From Sulfuricurvum sp. (GTDB taxonomy: Bacteria; Campylobacterota; Campylobacteria; Campylobacterales; Sulfurimonadaceae): a stretch of 64,000 nt of DNA. The notes under the pieces are model-generated. The model was not told the origin of the DNA. It did not search any database and saw only the letters and a list, made by a program, of their open reading frames with translations. Location of the stretch: contig JAUYAU010000012.1 of assembly GCA_030693335.1 (NCBI GenBank), forward strand, positions 37,299 to 101,298, read 5' to 3'. The position numbers were made by a program, and so were the translations under genes. Shown here in pieces: positions 16,162 through 25,034 of the stretch (the first letter of the stretch is position 1; each line of letters starts with the position of its first letter).

Positions 16162-16977
16162 TTGAAATATTCATCACTCTTTTTACTCATAGTATTGATT
16201 TTTTCAGGTTGTACTACTAACATTGCCACTAACCCTTCTCCTGCTCCTTCAGTTCAAAAGTCATGTATCAATCTCGAAAAGCTCAATGTCTATGGATTTA
16301 ATCATTTAGAACAAGTAGCCAAAGCGCTGCGTGAAGAGAAACAAAACAACAAATCGTTTGAAATCAGTATGTTTTTGTTGAGCAAAACCGTAAGTGAATA
16401 TTCTGATATGTTTAAATCAAGTGCGCAAATCAGTAATGTTGCACGATTTATACCAATCCCGTATGCAGGAGAAGTATGCAGTACGACGAAGCTCGTTTCA
16501 AAAACTGCGCTAAATCTTGGTCAGACAGCCAATGCATTTAACCAATACAAATTAAGTTCTAATACTTTTTTGGATGAGTTTGAGAAACTAAATCGAAAAA
16601 CGGCTACATCGGCGGAAATTTCAAAATTAGCCGTTTATGGCGATACAAAACTACTCTCTGATGCGAGAAATTTAGAACTTTCATTACAGGAAATTTCTTC
16701 ATCTACATCAACCATGGCATCTGCTATGCAGAGTATTTCTGATGCGCTAGAGACAACAAACGGCTATGTGAATCATATGAAAAATTACGTCGGCATGAAG
16801 AATGAAGTAAGTGCTGATGAAAAGGGAAAAGTGGTTAAAAATCGTAATTCTTTGATAACCTCATTGACACATCTGAATCAAAAAATAGGGTTGCTTGAAA
16901 AAAGTGGACAAGTATATCGATACAACATTGCCAAAGCTCGTGTGTTTTCAGAATTGGCACTTGAGCTAGAAAAATAG
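16162..16977 (+). CDS. Putative lipoprotein, coiled-coil rich
   Basis: A 271-residue protein beginning at TTG after AAAGGAAA. The signal peptide ends in the lipobox F-S-G-C with Cys17 as the lipidated residue, so it should be anchored in an outer or inner membrane facing the periplasm. The rest is helical with heptad-like stretches and many Ser/Thr, and two more cysteines (about 35 and 107). I do not recognise a family. It ends 19 nt from the convergent EAL-HDOD gene. Confidence 0.7.
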   Translation: MKYSSLFLLIVLIFSGCTTNIATNPSPAPSVQKSCINLEKLNVYGFNHLEQVAKALREEKQNNKSFEISMFLLSKTVSEYSDMFKSSAQISNVARFIPIPYAGEVCSTTKLVSKTALNLGQTANAFNQYKLSSNTFLDEFEKLNRKTATSAEISKLAVYGDTKLLSDARNLELSLQEISSSTSTMASAMQSISDALETTNGYVNHMKNYVGMKNEVSADEKGKVVKNRNSLITSLTHLNQKIGLLEKSGQVYRYNIAKARVFSELALELEK

Positions 16978-16996
16978 AGTGGAAATCCAATGTTAT

Positions 16997-18235
16997 TTAT
17001 GCGATAGAAGACTCAAATTTGTTGACGCTCGTTATGGATTCTCGCAGAAGTGAAAAAACAGACTGAGGGTTCAAATGATGTTTTTCGATAAACTCTTGAA
17101 TTGTTTCTACTTCAAATCTCTCAATATTCTCCGCTAATGATAGTAATTCACCCAATAGTCCCTCACGTTGCAGTAGGGCCTCAATAAGTTCAGAAGAAAG
17201 TTTCATTTCTTTTAATATTAATGATAATGGCAGTGACATAACGGCACTGGACAGAGACATAATTGCCACAAAAAATACTTTCCCTTCCTCCTCTTTATTG
17301 GCATTAGGATATATCAGCCTATAGAGTTTCCCCATCACCATTGCTCTATTCTGTACCATTAGTTGAAGCGGTGATTGATATTTTGAGTTGTTCACAGATT
17401 TTCCATAAATCAGAAGCATCAGCCAGCTGCTTAGAGCTTTGCGTCCTAATAAGGTCAATACTTGTTGAATCGAAGATACATGATTTTGCAAATTAAAATG
17501 CTGAGAGTTAATATAGCGAAGCAGTTGAAGTGTCAAATCAGAATGTATTTCAAACATACGAACCAATTCTTGTATCTCAACATCAGACATTAACATGTTG
17601 TAGAGTTGAATAATTGTAAAGGTATTGGCATCTTGAGTTTCATGTTTAAAGGATTCGGGTTCACTAAAATAATTTCCCTGAACATAGCGAAAATTGAGTC
17701 CAAGAGTGGTTCCATAGAGATTATAGTTGTTTATATGGGTACCGATCACATGAATAGGATAAGGTTCGATGGCTTTTTTTAATTTACTGAGGTATTGCTG
17801 TGAAAAATCTTTCATATTAATTTTGAGGTACGTGATATAGGGAAACAGGTATTTTAATTTTTTTAATTTAGGAATGGAATTTAACGTAATATCATACAAA
17901 GCGAGTTGATACCCCTCATTATACAACTGAATAATTTTATGATAAACCCGTTTGTCTAAGACAGTGGAATCAAGTATGGAGAGAATGAAATGTTCCTTAG
18001 GAATTGATTCAACCATATCGCTGAGTAATACAGTATGATCGATTTGAATAAAACCGGGGCGTTCACCTAGTATGTTTTTCACACCGTATGTATTTAATAA
18101 GCTGGAAATCAAAGTAGATACGGAGGCGCGTAATGAGACAGTTTTATCACCACAAATGGAAAAATATAGATCATAGGCAAATATATCACCATCATGATCA
18201 ATAATAGGCTGCCTGCCAATAAAGTGAAAATCCAT
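16997..18235 (-). CDS. Degenerate EAL-HDOD (YuxH-type) signalling protein
   Basis: A 412-residue protein. Residues 1-200 align with the EAL fold (IGRQPIIDHDGDIFAYDL at the start), but the catalytic positions are gone: EAL reads DLY, the DDF motif reads YDI and the later acidic residues are not kept. Residues 200-390 form an HDOD domain (LTLQLLRYINSQHFN, then a TLLGRKALSSWL helix). It should therefore be an adaptor or c-di-GMP-independent regulator rather than a phosphodiesterase. A better preserved paralogue lies at 30458-31684. Confidence 0.85.
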   Translation of the reverse strand: MDFHFIGRQPIIDHDGDIFAYDLYFSICGDKTVSLRASVSTLISSLLNTYGVKNILGERPGFIQIDHTVLLSDMVESIPKEHFILSILDSTVLDKRVYHKIIQLYNEGYQLALYDITLNSIPKLKKLKYLFPYITYLKINMKDFSQQYLSKLKKAIEPYPIHVIGTHINNYNLYGTTLGLNFRYVQGNYFSEPESFKHETQDANTFTIIQLYNMLMSDVEIQELVRMFEIHSDLTLQLLRYINSQHFNLQNHVSSIQQVLTLLGRKALSSWLMLLIYGKSVNNSKYQSPLQLMVQNRAMVMGKLYRLIYPNANKEEEGKVFFVAIMSLSSAVMSLPLSLILKEMKLSSELIEALLQREGLLGELLSLAENIERFEVETIQEFIEKHHLNPQSVFSLLRESITSVNKFESSIA

Positions 18236-18329
18236 AAAATCTCATTTAATAGTATTAATTAAATATGTAATAATGTATTATAGTGAATTAAAGTTGTAAA
18301 AAAGTTATGAAGAGTAGGGAAAATTAGGC

Positions 18330-18347
18330 TTGACCCAAAAGGGTCAA
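18330..18347 (-). terminator. hairpin after superoxide reductase gene
   Basis: Perfect 7-bp stem TTGACCC / GGGTCAA with a four-base loop, 7 nt after the stop codon of the gene. The minus-strand tail (GCCTAATTTT) is moderately T-rich. Confidence 0.65.
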
Positions 18348-18354
18348 AATAGGG

Positions 18355-18777
18355 TTATGAACAGTGTCCGCCGCCGCAGCAAGCTGAAGCTTCTTCTTCA
18401 ACTTCAACAACAACTGGAGTTGACTCCCAGATACCGTGTTTTGTACAGTAACCATGTGCAACTAGTGTCAATTTTTTACCCATTGGGCGGATATTGAATG
18501 TTACTTCAGCATGAGATTTTTCGTTACCAAGTGTTCCTGGTACAAAAGTCGTCATAGCCAATTTAGTGTCACCATTAAAAAGAGTGATGCTTTCGATGTA
18601 GTGATCAAAATCGTCTGGATGCGTGTACTCTTGACCCATTTTTACATTTACTGCAAGCATTTGACCTTTTTTAGCTTCACCTACAACAGTGATAAATGGT
18701 GAGTGACGATCGATAAGATCTTTTTTTGCTTCTCTTTCTACAGTGTCAATATCAACGTATTTGTTAATTGTTGGCAT
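18355..18777 (-). CDS. Superoxide reductase (neelaredoxin type)
   Basis: A 140-residue protein of the one-domain desulfoferrodoxin/neelaredoxin family, which reduces superoxide to peroxide at a His4-Cys iron centre. Ligands visible: His24 (RHSPF), His in YTHPDDFDHYI (two, near 50 and 56), and the C-T-K-H pair near 112-115. There is no N-terminal rubredoxin-like desulforedoxin domain. The C-terminus ends in an unusual CCGGGHC tail, with three extra cysteines and one histidine. AAGGAG precedes the ATG. It would protect oxygen-sensitive enzymes, fitting a microaerobic diazotroph. Confidence 0.88.
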   Translation of the reverse strand: MPTINKYVDIDTVEREAKKDLIDRHSPFITVVGEAKKGQMLAVNVKMGQEYTHPDDFDHYIESITLFNGDTKLAMTTFVPGTLGNEKSHAEVTFNIRPMGKKLTLVAHGYCTKHGIWESTPVVVEVEEEASACCGGGHCS

Positions 18778-18814
18778 GTTAATTCTCCTTGTGTTTTTTA
18801 ATTATGAATAGGGC

Positions 18815-18820
18815 ATTGTA
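18815..18820 (-). promoter_or_regulatory. extended -10 (TG-TACAAT) for superoxide reductase
   Basis: The minus strand reads TGTACAAT about 37 nt before the start codon, leaving room for a leader with AAGGAG. No clear -35 is visible. Confidence 0.45.
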
Positions 18821-18954
18821 CACCGCTAAACTTTTAAACTTCCCTAAAGAGGATAGTTTATATCTTATTTAATTTTCATCAAAGCAACAGCCTGCTTTAA
18901 CCAATTTATAGATAGAATAAAGGCTATATTAAAATACTATTTGGATGAATAATT

Positions 18955-20997
18955 ATGCTAAAGCCACTCTTGATAGAAATCGGTGTCGAAGAACTTCCTG
19001 CGGTTCCTTTGCTCAAAGAATTGAATGAAATAGAAAAAAAATGGGTCGCCGTACTGGAAAAAAATGGTCTTTTGGGAGAGTTTGAATTTTATTACACACC
19101 AAGACGCCTCGTCCTATGGCATCGCGAGTTCAAAACCCAACAAGACGATAGAGTAGAAGAGTTTTACGGCGCACCTGTCGAAATGGCGCTTAAAGACGGT
19201 CTTCCGACTCCTGCCGCTTTGGGCTTTGCAAAAAAATGCGGTGTCGAATTTGATCAGCTCTCCAAAGCGCAAAAGGGCGGTAAAGAAGTTCTTTATTTTA
19301 GCCGTACCGTACAGGGAAAAGCAAGCAGTGAGATTTTGGGTGAAATGATTGAGCAATGGATCAAAAGCCTCAATTTTGGAAAATCAATGCGATGGGGCAG
19401 CAACACTGAAAGCTTTATTCGACCAATCCGTTGGGTGAATGTTATGCTGAGTGAGAATCAAGTGGATGTTGAGCTCTTTGGCGTAGCCTCAAAAGCGCAT
19501 ACCTATGTGCATCGTATCAGCCATTTTGAAGCGAAATCGGTTGACTCTATTCACCATTATTTTGATTTGCTTAAAGAAGGGTCGGTCACTTTGTTTCCTC
19601 AGGAGAGACGTGAGCATATTTTGGCCGCTTTTGCCAAACTTGAAAAAGAGCAGGGGATTACGATCGAGGTAGATGCTGACCTTTTGGATGAAGTCGTCGC
19701 GATTACTGAGCATCCAACACCGTTAATCGGTAGTTTTGACGAAACCTTTTTGGAACTTCCCCCTGAAGTCATTATCACCTCAATGAAAGAGCATCAACGC
19801 TATTTCCCGGTATTCAAAGACGGCAAGCTGATAAACGCGTTTTGTGTCGTATCCAATGCCCTATGTGATGACTTTAGCAAAGTAATAGAAGGCAATGAGC
19901 GCGTATTGCGTCCACGTTTGAGTGATGCTCTTTTCTTTTACCGAAACGATCTCAAAAAGGGTCTTGTAACGACGGGCTTAGAAAAAATTGTGTTTATGAA
20001 CGGCTTGGGAACCTTAGCGGAGAAAATCGAGCGCGAAAAAATGGTTGCACAAGCATTGTACGATTTAGTCGGTTCTTCGATGTATATCGATAAAACCGCT
20101 TTGATGCGTGCGATGGATTTGGCAAAAGCTGATTTGATGAGCGAAATGGTCTATGAATTTACTGAGTTGCAGGGGCTTATGGGATATTACTATGCACTTG
20201 CTCTTGGCGAGTCCAATGACGTAGCCGTAGCGATCAAAGAACAATATTTGCCAAACGGTGAAGAAAGCGCACTGCCTAGCACTTCGCTGAGTGCTATTGT
20301 TGCGATGTCACTGAAACTGGACACCTTGATCGGAATGTTTAGTATCGGTGAAATCCCTACGGGATCACGTGACCCGTTTGCACTGCGCCGTGCGGTCAAT
20401 GGATTGATTAAAATCGCGGTAGAGCATCAAATCCCCTTGAATTTTTCTACGCTTATTGATCGTTTGGCTCACCATTATCCGACTGGCAAAGAGTATAAGA
20501 AAAATATTGAGACCTTTATTATCGAACGACTTGGAGGTGCCTATGTCGGAGTCAATCCTTCAATTATTCAATCGGTGGTTGTCAAAGATACCGCCGTTGA
20601 GCTTGATGTTCTCGCATTGGATCGTAAAATACGGGCGGTTAATAGCATAGCATCATCTGATATGTTTCTTGAAGCATTCTCAACCTTTAAGCGCGTTTCC
20701 AATATTTTAAAAGACGAAGACATGAGCGATGCCTTTGCTGTCGATCCTGATTTCCTTCACGAAGATGCAGAGCGTCACTTGTATGAGGCCGCTTCTTTGG
20801 TCATAAAAGATCAACATACGACACTCGAAGAACGGTTAGACGCTCTTTTTGGACTGAAGGATTTATTGAACAGTTTCTTTGATAAGGTTATGGTCAACGC
20901 TGAGGATCTTCAAGTACGTGCCAACCGAAAGGCGCTTGTCGGAATGATTTATCAAGAGATATACGCAATTGCCGACATCAAAAACATTACCTTATGA
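18955..20997 (+). CDS. glyS: Glycyl-tRNA synthetase beta subunit
   Basis: A 680-residue protein with the family start LIEIGVEELPA and typical segments RPIRW, HPTPLIGSF and ITSMKEHQRYFPVF. It is the large subunit of the alpha2-beta2 glycyl-tRNA synthetase; glyQ is not adjacent. The C-terminal region holds the DALR-like anticodon-binding part (RVSNILKD). Its end overlaps the start of the next gene by 29 nt. Confidence 0.96.
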   Translation: MLKPLLIEIGVEELPAVPLLKELNEIEKKWVAVLEKNGLLGEFEFYYTPRRLVLWHREFKTQQDDRVEEFYGAPVEMALKDGLPTPAALGFAKKCGVEFDQLSKAQKGGKEVLYFSRTVQGKASSEILGEMIEQWIKSLNFGKSMRWGSNTESFIRPIRWVNVMLSENQVDVELFGVASKAHTYVHRISHFEAKSVDSIHHYFDLLKEGSVTLFPQERREHILAAFAKLEKEQGITIEVDADLLDEVVAITEHPTPLIGSFDETFLELPPEVIITSMKEHQRYFPVFKDGKLINAFCVVSNALCDDFSKVIEGNERVLRPRLSDALFFYRNDLKKGLVTTGLEKIVFMNGLGTLAEKIEREKMVAQALYDLVGSSMYIDKTALMRAMDLAKADLMSEMVYEFTELQGLMGYYYALALGESNDVAVAIKEQYLPNGEESALPSTSLSAIVAMSLKLDTLIGMFSIGEIPTGSRDPFALRRAVNGLIKIAVEHQIPLNFSTLIDRLAHHYPTGKEYKKNIETFIIERLGGAYVGVNPSIIQSVVVKDTAVELDVLALDRKIRAVNSIASSDMFLEAFSTFKRVSNILKDEDMSDAFAVDPDFLHEDAERHLYEAASLVIKDQHTTLEERLDALFGLKDLLNSFFDKVMVNAEDLQVRANRKALVGMIYQEIYAIADIKNITL

Positions 20998-22018
20998 TGT
21001 AATCATTGTTGGTGCAGGGATAAATGGCTGCACCAGTGCCTATTTTTTATCACAAGCAGGATTGAGAGTCGCATTAGTCGATAAAACAGGGATTGCAGCG
21101 GGTGGCAGCGGTGCGGCAGGTGCGTTTATCTCTCCGAAGTTTCATAAACAAGGACCTCTCAAAGAGCTGATGGATGTGGCATATAATGAGGCCATTGAGT
21201 TTTATACCAATGTCTTACCATCCCATACCCTCCTAAAACCTCTTGTGCACATGAGTCAAGAGGATAATGAAGAACCTGTATATCTTGAAAAAAGCGCTAT
21301 CGTAGATGCGCGCGCTGCATGCGAAGCATTAGCAGAGGGAATCGATTTTTACCGTTTAGACATTCAATCTCCATTTTACCGTGACAATATGTGGCATTGC
21401 GGAGACTTACAGTCATCTCACCTGGTATTAACTATCGGTGCTTATCCTAAAATCTTACCAGTCGATTATGTAGGATTACGCGGTATTTGGGGGCATCGTA
21501 TCGATATTACGACCTCCACAGACATTCCGCATATTTTTCATCATTTTGTGTCCATCTCACCCACGTTAAAAGAGGGTGTTATCGCCATAGGTGCGACTCA
21601 TAATGTTCATTACTCCCCATTTGATTTTGATATTACATATGATATTGAAGCAGGACGCTCAGAGCTCATAGAAAAAGCACTCAAAACATTAAAATTATAT
21701 AATATTAAAATACTAAAAGACTATACGGGTCTGCGCAGCGGATCCAATGACTATATGCCGATGTTAGGAAGCTTGGTGGATGTAAGTGCGACACAGGCAT
21801 TACATCCCCATCTACAACACGGTAAAGCCGTTGACCCTAAAGAATTCATTTATTATCCCCAGCTCACTATGATTAATGGTTCAGGCGGATATGGATTTGT
21901 TTTAGCTCCATACCTTGCAAAATGTCTCAAAGAGTACTTAGCGGATGGAATACCGCTTGATGAGGCTATCTCTCCTTCACGCTATTTTTCTAGGTGGGCA
22001 AAGAGAAAAAAGGGTTAA
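20969..22018 (+). CDS. FAD-dependent oxidoreductase (DAO family, MnmC-C-like)
   Basis: A 349-residue flavoprotein. The dinucleotide-binding motif VIIVGAGINGCTSAYFLSQAG lies at residues 10-30 and a second FAD contact (INGSGGYGFVLAPYLA) near the C-terminus. The pattern GGSGAAGAFISPKF and the G-L-R segment resemble the D-amino-acid-oxidase-like half of MnmC, which acts on tRNA wobble uridine, but a methyltransferase half is missing. The only plausible start is TTG at 20969, within glyS. Alternative: glycine/D-amino-acid oxidase relative. Confidence 0.75.
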   Translation: MPTSKTLPYDVIIVGAGINGCTSAYFLSQAGLRVALVDKTGIAAGGSGAAGAFISPKFHKQGPLKELMDVAYNEAIEFYTNVLPSHTLLKPLVHMSQEDNEEPVYLEKSAIVDARAACEALAEGIDFYRLDIQSPFYRDNMWHCGDLQSSHLVLTIGAYPKILPVDYVGLRGIWGHRIDITTSTDIPHIFHHFVSISPTLKEGVIAIGATHNVHYSPFDFDITYDIEAGRSELIEKALKTLKLYNIKILKDYTGLRSGSNDYMPMLGSLVDVSATQALHPHLQHGKAVDPKEFIYYPQLTMINGSGGYGFVLAPYLAKCLKEYLADGIPLDEAISPSRYFSRWAKRKKG

Positions 22019-22479
22019 TCGTAGACTACAACCCCGTAGTTATCGTCGATTCGATAAAAGCGTGAATCTGCAGTAATAGATAAATCATTAAGGCGCCCCA
22101 AATGAACATAACTTTTTCTAGTCAGGGCAATGCCATTTTCGGTAAAAAAACGTTTTAGATTGACAAATTTAATGTCATTAACGTATTTGTATTCGAATTG
22201 ATTGTACAAACGCATCTTTTTATACGCAAATATATGACTGTCCATACTAAGACTCGATGCTGCATAGTTGGTAGGAAGCCATCCTGAGAGATCAGTGAGT
22301 GAAGATTCAATGTATTCGTACTTTTGAGGAAGGGTGTTTTTTTCGATAAAAACGTAGCGATTGAGTTTAATATGGCGGCTGTTATTCCAATAAGTATATG
22401 CAGGACTGCTCAATTCAAGCTTGCTGTTAATCTCTTTCCAGAGCCAATGCTTATCAAGAATTGAGTATAAAGCTGACAT
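22015..22479 (-). CDS. Hypothetical protein, 154 residues
   Basis: A soluble-looking protein rich in Tyr and Asn with no signal peptide, cysteine or known motif that I recognise. Its stop overlaps the convergent flavoprotein gene by 4 nt and it lies 14 nt downstream of the NlpC/P60 gene on the same strand, so the two may be co-transcribed. Confidence 0.6.
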   Translation of the reverse strand: MSALYSILDKHWLWKEINSKLELSSPAYTYWNNSRHIKLNRYVFIEKNTLPQKYEYIESSLTDLSGWLPTNYAASSLSMDSHIFAYKKMRLYNQFEYKYVNDIKFVNLKRFFTENGIALTRKSYVHLGRLNDLSITADSRFYRIDDNYGVVVYD

Positions 22480-22493
22480 TTATAAACTATTCC

Positions 22494-23291
22494 TTATTCA
22501 CTTGACGCATCATAGTTATTGAGGGCAAGCCGTTTCGCATACATAAAACGCTGCTTGTAATACCCTTTGTTAATAGCATCGTATTGAACACGTCTGTTTT
22601 TATAAGACGCATGAATAATTTGTCCATCACCCGCATAAATACCTACATGTGAAGGTTCGTCTTTGTAGGTGCGATAGAACATCAAATCTCCTACTTGTAA
22701 GTCATTGCTGTCAACCTCTTTACCATATTGAGCTTGTTCGGCTGCGCTGTGCGGAAGTGAAACCCCAAATTGGCTGAAAACTAGTTGTGTGAATCCTGAA
22801 CAATCGGTTTGTGCAACTTCTTTGTTTCCAAAACCGTACGGAGTTCCAAGAAGTTGTTTAGCGCGTGCCATGATGCGATCTTTGACTGAATGTATATTTT
22901 CAAATAAAGATTTTTTTGATTTCTCTTCATTTTTTGCAATGACGGTACTGTCTGGGATAGTGGGACAGCTTATAGGGACAGCAATTGATGGTGAAACTGG
23001 TTTGCTTATCACTAGAAAAGGCAAAGCATCATTTCCAATTTCAGGTTTATCAGAAGGTGGAAGTGGTTTTACAGGTTCTGTGAGTACAACTTGTCGTTGA
23101 ATCGGTGCTTTGGGAGTTATAGGAGCAATTATTTTTTTAAAAGGATTGGGTTCATCTTGAGTGGTATCAATGGTTCGAGTGACTTCACGTTCATATTCTA
23201 AAAAAAGTGACGGCTCTCGCCGCATATTTGAGTCAGCTTGCAGGGCACTGTTGAGGATCAATAATGAGAGTGTTAAACACCTTTTTATCAT
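22494..23291 (-). CDS. NlpC/P60 family cell-wall peptidase, secreted
   Basis: A 265-residue protein with a signal peptide (KRCLTLSLLILNSALQA), a proline-rich spacer to about residue 125, and a C-terminal NlpC/P60 domain. Catalytic Cys lies in QTDCSGFTQLVF and His in PSHVGIYAGDG. It should cleave peptidoglycan stem peptides in the periplasm. AGGAGGAAG precedes the ATG. Confidence 0.9.
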   Translation of the reverse strand: MIKRCLTLSLLILNSALQADSNMRREPSLFLEYEREVTRTIDTTQDEPNPFKKIIAPITPKAPIQRQVVLTEPVKPLPPSDKPEIGNDALPFLVISKPVSPSIAVPISCPTIPDSTVIAKNEEKSKKSLFENIHSVKDRIMARAKQLLGTPYGFGNKEVAQTDCSGFTQLVFSQFGVSLPHSAAEQAQYGKEVDSNDLQVGDLMFYRTYKDEPSHVGIYAGDGQIIHASYKNRRVQYDAINKGYYKQRFMYAKRLALNNYDASSE

Positions 23292-23430
23292 TCTTCCTCC
23301 TTACTGTACAGAATAATTATTTACTTAAGGTTCATTATATGCTAAAAAGCTTTATGATTTATTATAATTAACAAGTTTCATAATACGTTATGGTACACTA
23401 CGACTATAAACAAACCGTTAATGAGGCAAG

Positions 23431-24378
23431 ATGAAAGAGGCAATCGTACTACTGAATATGGGTGGTCCCAATAATCTGCGTGAAGTAGAAATGTTTTTAA
23501 CCAATATGTTCAATGATCCTGCGATCATTCGTACCAAAAGCAATTTATTGCGCCGTTTTATTGCAGGTATGATTACACTGTTTCGTGCAGAAAAATCACA
23601 AGAAATATATCGAAGCATTGGTGGTAAATCTCCTATTGTAGATCATACCAAAGCATTAATTGAGAAGCTTCAAGCTCAAGTTGATCCGGAAGTTGTTGTT
23701 GATTTTGTGATGAGATATACGCCTCCTATGGCTCATGAAGTCTGTGCAAAACTAAAGCTTCAAGGGATTCAAAAGGTTTATCTGATTCCTTTGTACCCGC
23801 AATACTCGAGTACCACTACGGCTTCCTCTATTGATGACTTCGAGATTACTTCACGTTCAATGGGCTGGTTTCCGATTATGGTGGAAATTAAACACTTTTT
23901 TACCAATAAAACCTATAATGAATGCCTTTTGGCTCTAATCAAAGAGTCTTTAAAAAACGATGACCCTCATGAATTTGAGCTTATCTTTTCGGCGCATGGA
24001 TTACCGCAAAAGATTGTTGATGGCGGTGATCCCTATCAGCGTCAAGTAGCTGCCCATGTTGAGATCATGAAAGATATTTTTCACCGTGAGGGGATCTATT
24101 TTCGCGGGGTTCATTTAGCCTATCAGTCAAAAGTAGGACCTATGAAATGGCTCGAACCTTCGTTGGAATCAATGCTGCATGCACTTACTAAGAAAAAAGT
24201 TATTATTGTCCCTATTGCATTTACGATTGATAATTCTGAAACCGATTTTGAGCTCTCGATTGAATATGCTGAAATAGCTCATGAGCTTGGATTCCAAGAA
24301 TACCGTGTATCTCGATGTCCTAACGATCACCCTTTGTTTGTCCAAACACTTAAAGAGCTGTACGAAAAGATGCGATGA
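23431..24378 (+). CDS. hemH: Ferrochelatase
   Basis: A 315-residue enzyme inserting ferrous iron into protoporphyrin IX to make haem. The start LLNMGGPNN, the metal-site FSAHGLPQKIV and the acidic ETDFELSIEY are family signatures; the length is normal. An upstream CTATAAA at about 23404 is a likely -10. Followed by an HAD gene overlapping by 4 nt. Confidence 0.95.
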   Translation: MKEAIVLLNMGGPNNLREVEMFLTNMFNDPAIIRTKSNLLRRFIAGMITLFRAEKSQEIYRSIGGKSPIVDHTKALIEKLQAQVDPEVVVDFVMRYTPPMAHEVCAKLKLQGIQKVYLIPLYPQYSSTTTASSIDDFEITSRSMGWFPIMVEIKHFFTNKTYNECLLALIKESLKNDDPHEFELIFSAHGLPQKIVDGGDPYQRQVAAHVEIMKDIFHREGIYFRGVHLAYQSKVGPMKWLEPSLESMLHALTKKKVIIVPIAFTIDNSETDFELSIEYAEIAHELGFQEYRVSRCPNDHPLFVQTLKELYEKMR

Positions 24379-25034
24379 TGCAGCGTATTGTGATTTTTGA
24401 TATGGACGGGACACTGATTGATTCCGCTACAGATATCACACTCTCAATAAACTACGTTCGTCATCATCATTACGGATTGAATGATTTAAGCCAGCAATTT
24501 GTGGTGGATGCTATTAATGCAAGCCAGCGTAACCTTGCTTTTTTATTTTACGAAACACAACATTATGATGAGCAGGCAAAAGCATTATTCGAAGAACACT
24601 ATCACACCCAATGCATCCAAAATGTCCGCGCTTATGAGGGAATTAGCGATGTTTTGCACAAATTGCACTCCCAAGGGTGTATACTGGGTGTCGCTACGAA
24701 TGCACCGAGTAAGTTTGCAAAACGGATGCTTTCCCATTTAAATCTCTCAAACTACTTTACCCATATTATTGGCGCAGATAATGTAGCATTTCCTAAGCCC
24801 GATCCCCAGATGCTTGAAATTCATTTGGAACATCATGGTTTTGTTGCTTCACGTGATCGTGCATGGATGATAGGTGACAATACAAAAGACATGGAAGCCG
24901 CACGTAATGCTAATATCAGCTCTATTTTTGCCACATGGGGCTTTAGTGAGGACGGAGCCGGTGATTATAAGGTTTCAGACCCATTAGAGCTGTCAACGAT
25001 TATTTTAGAGGAGATAAGTGATGCTGCAGATTGA
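24375..25034 (+). CDS. HAD-family phosphatase (Gph-like)
   Basis: A 219-residue hydrolase with motif I FDMDGTLIDS (nucleophile Asp9 region), motif II ATNAP near 112 and motif III/IV GDNTKDMEAA. It resembles phosphoglycolate phosphatase and pyrophosphatase PpaX; substrate cannot be settled. Start ATGA overlaps the hemH stop and the end overlaps the next gene. Confidence 0.85.
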   Translation: MMQRIVIFDMDGTLIDSATDITLSINYVRHHHYGLNDLSQQFVVDAINASQRNLAFLFYETQHYDEQAKALFEEHYHTQCIQNVRAYEGISDVLHKLHSQGCILGVATNAPSKFAKRMLSHLNLSNYFTHIIGADNVAFPKPDPQMLEIHLEHHGFVASRDRAWMIGDNTKDMEAARNANISSIFATWGFSEDGAGDYKVSDPLELSTIILEEISDAAD

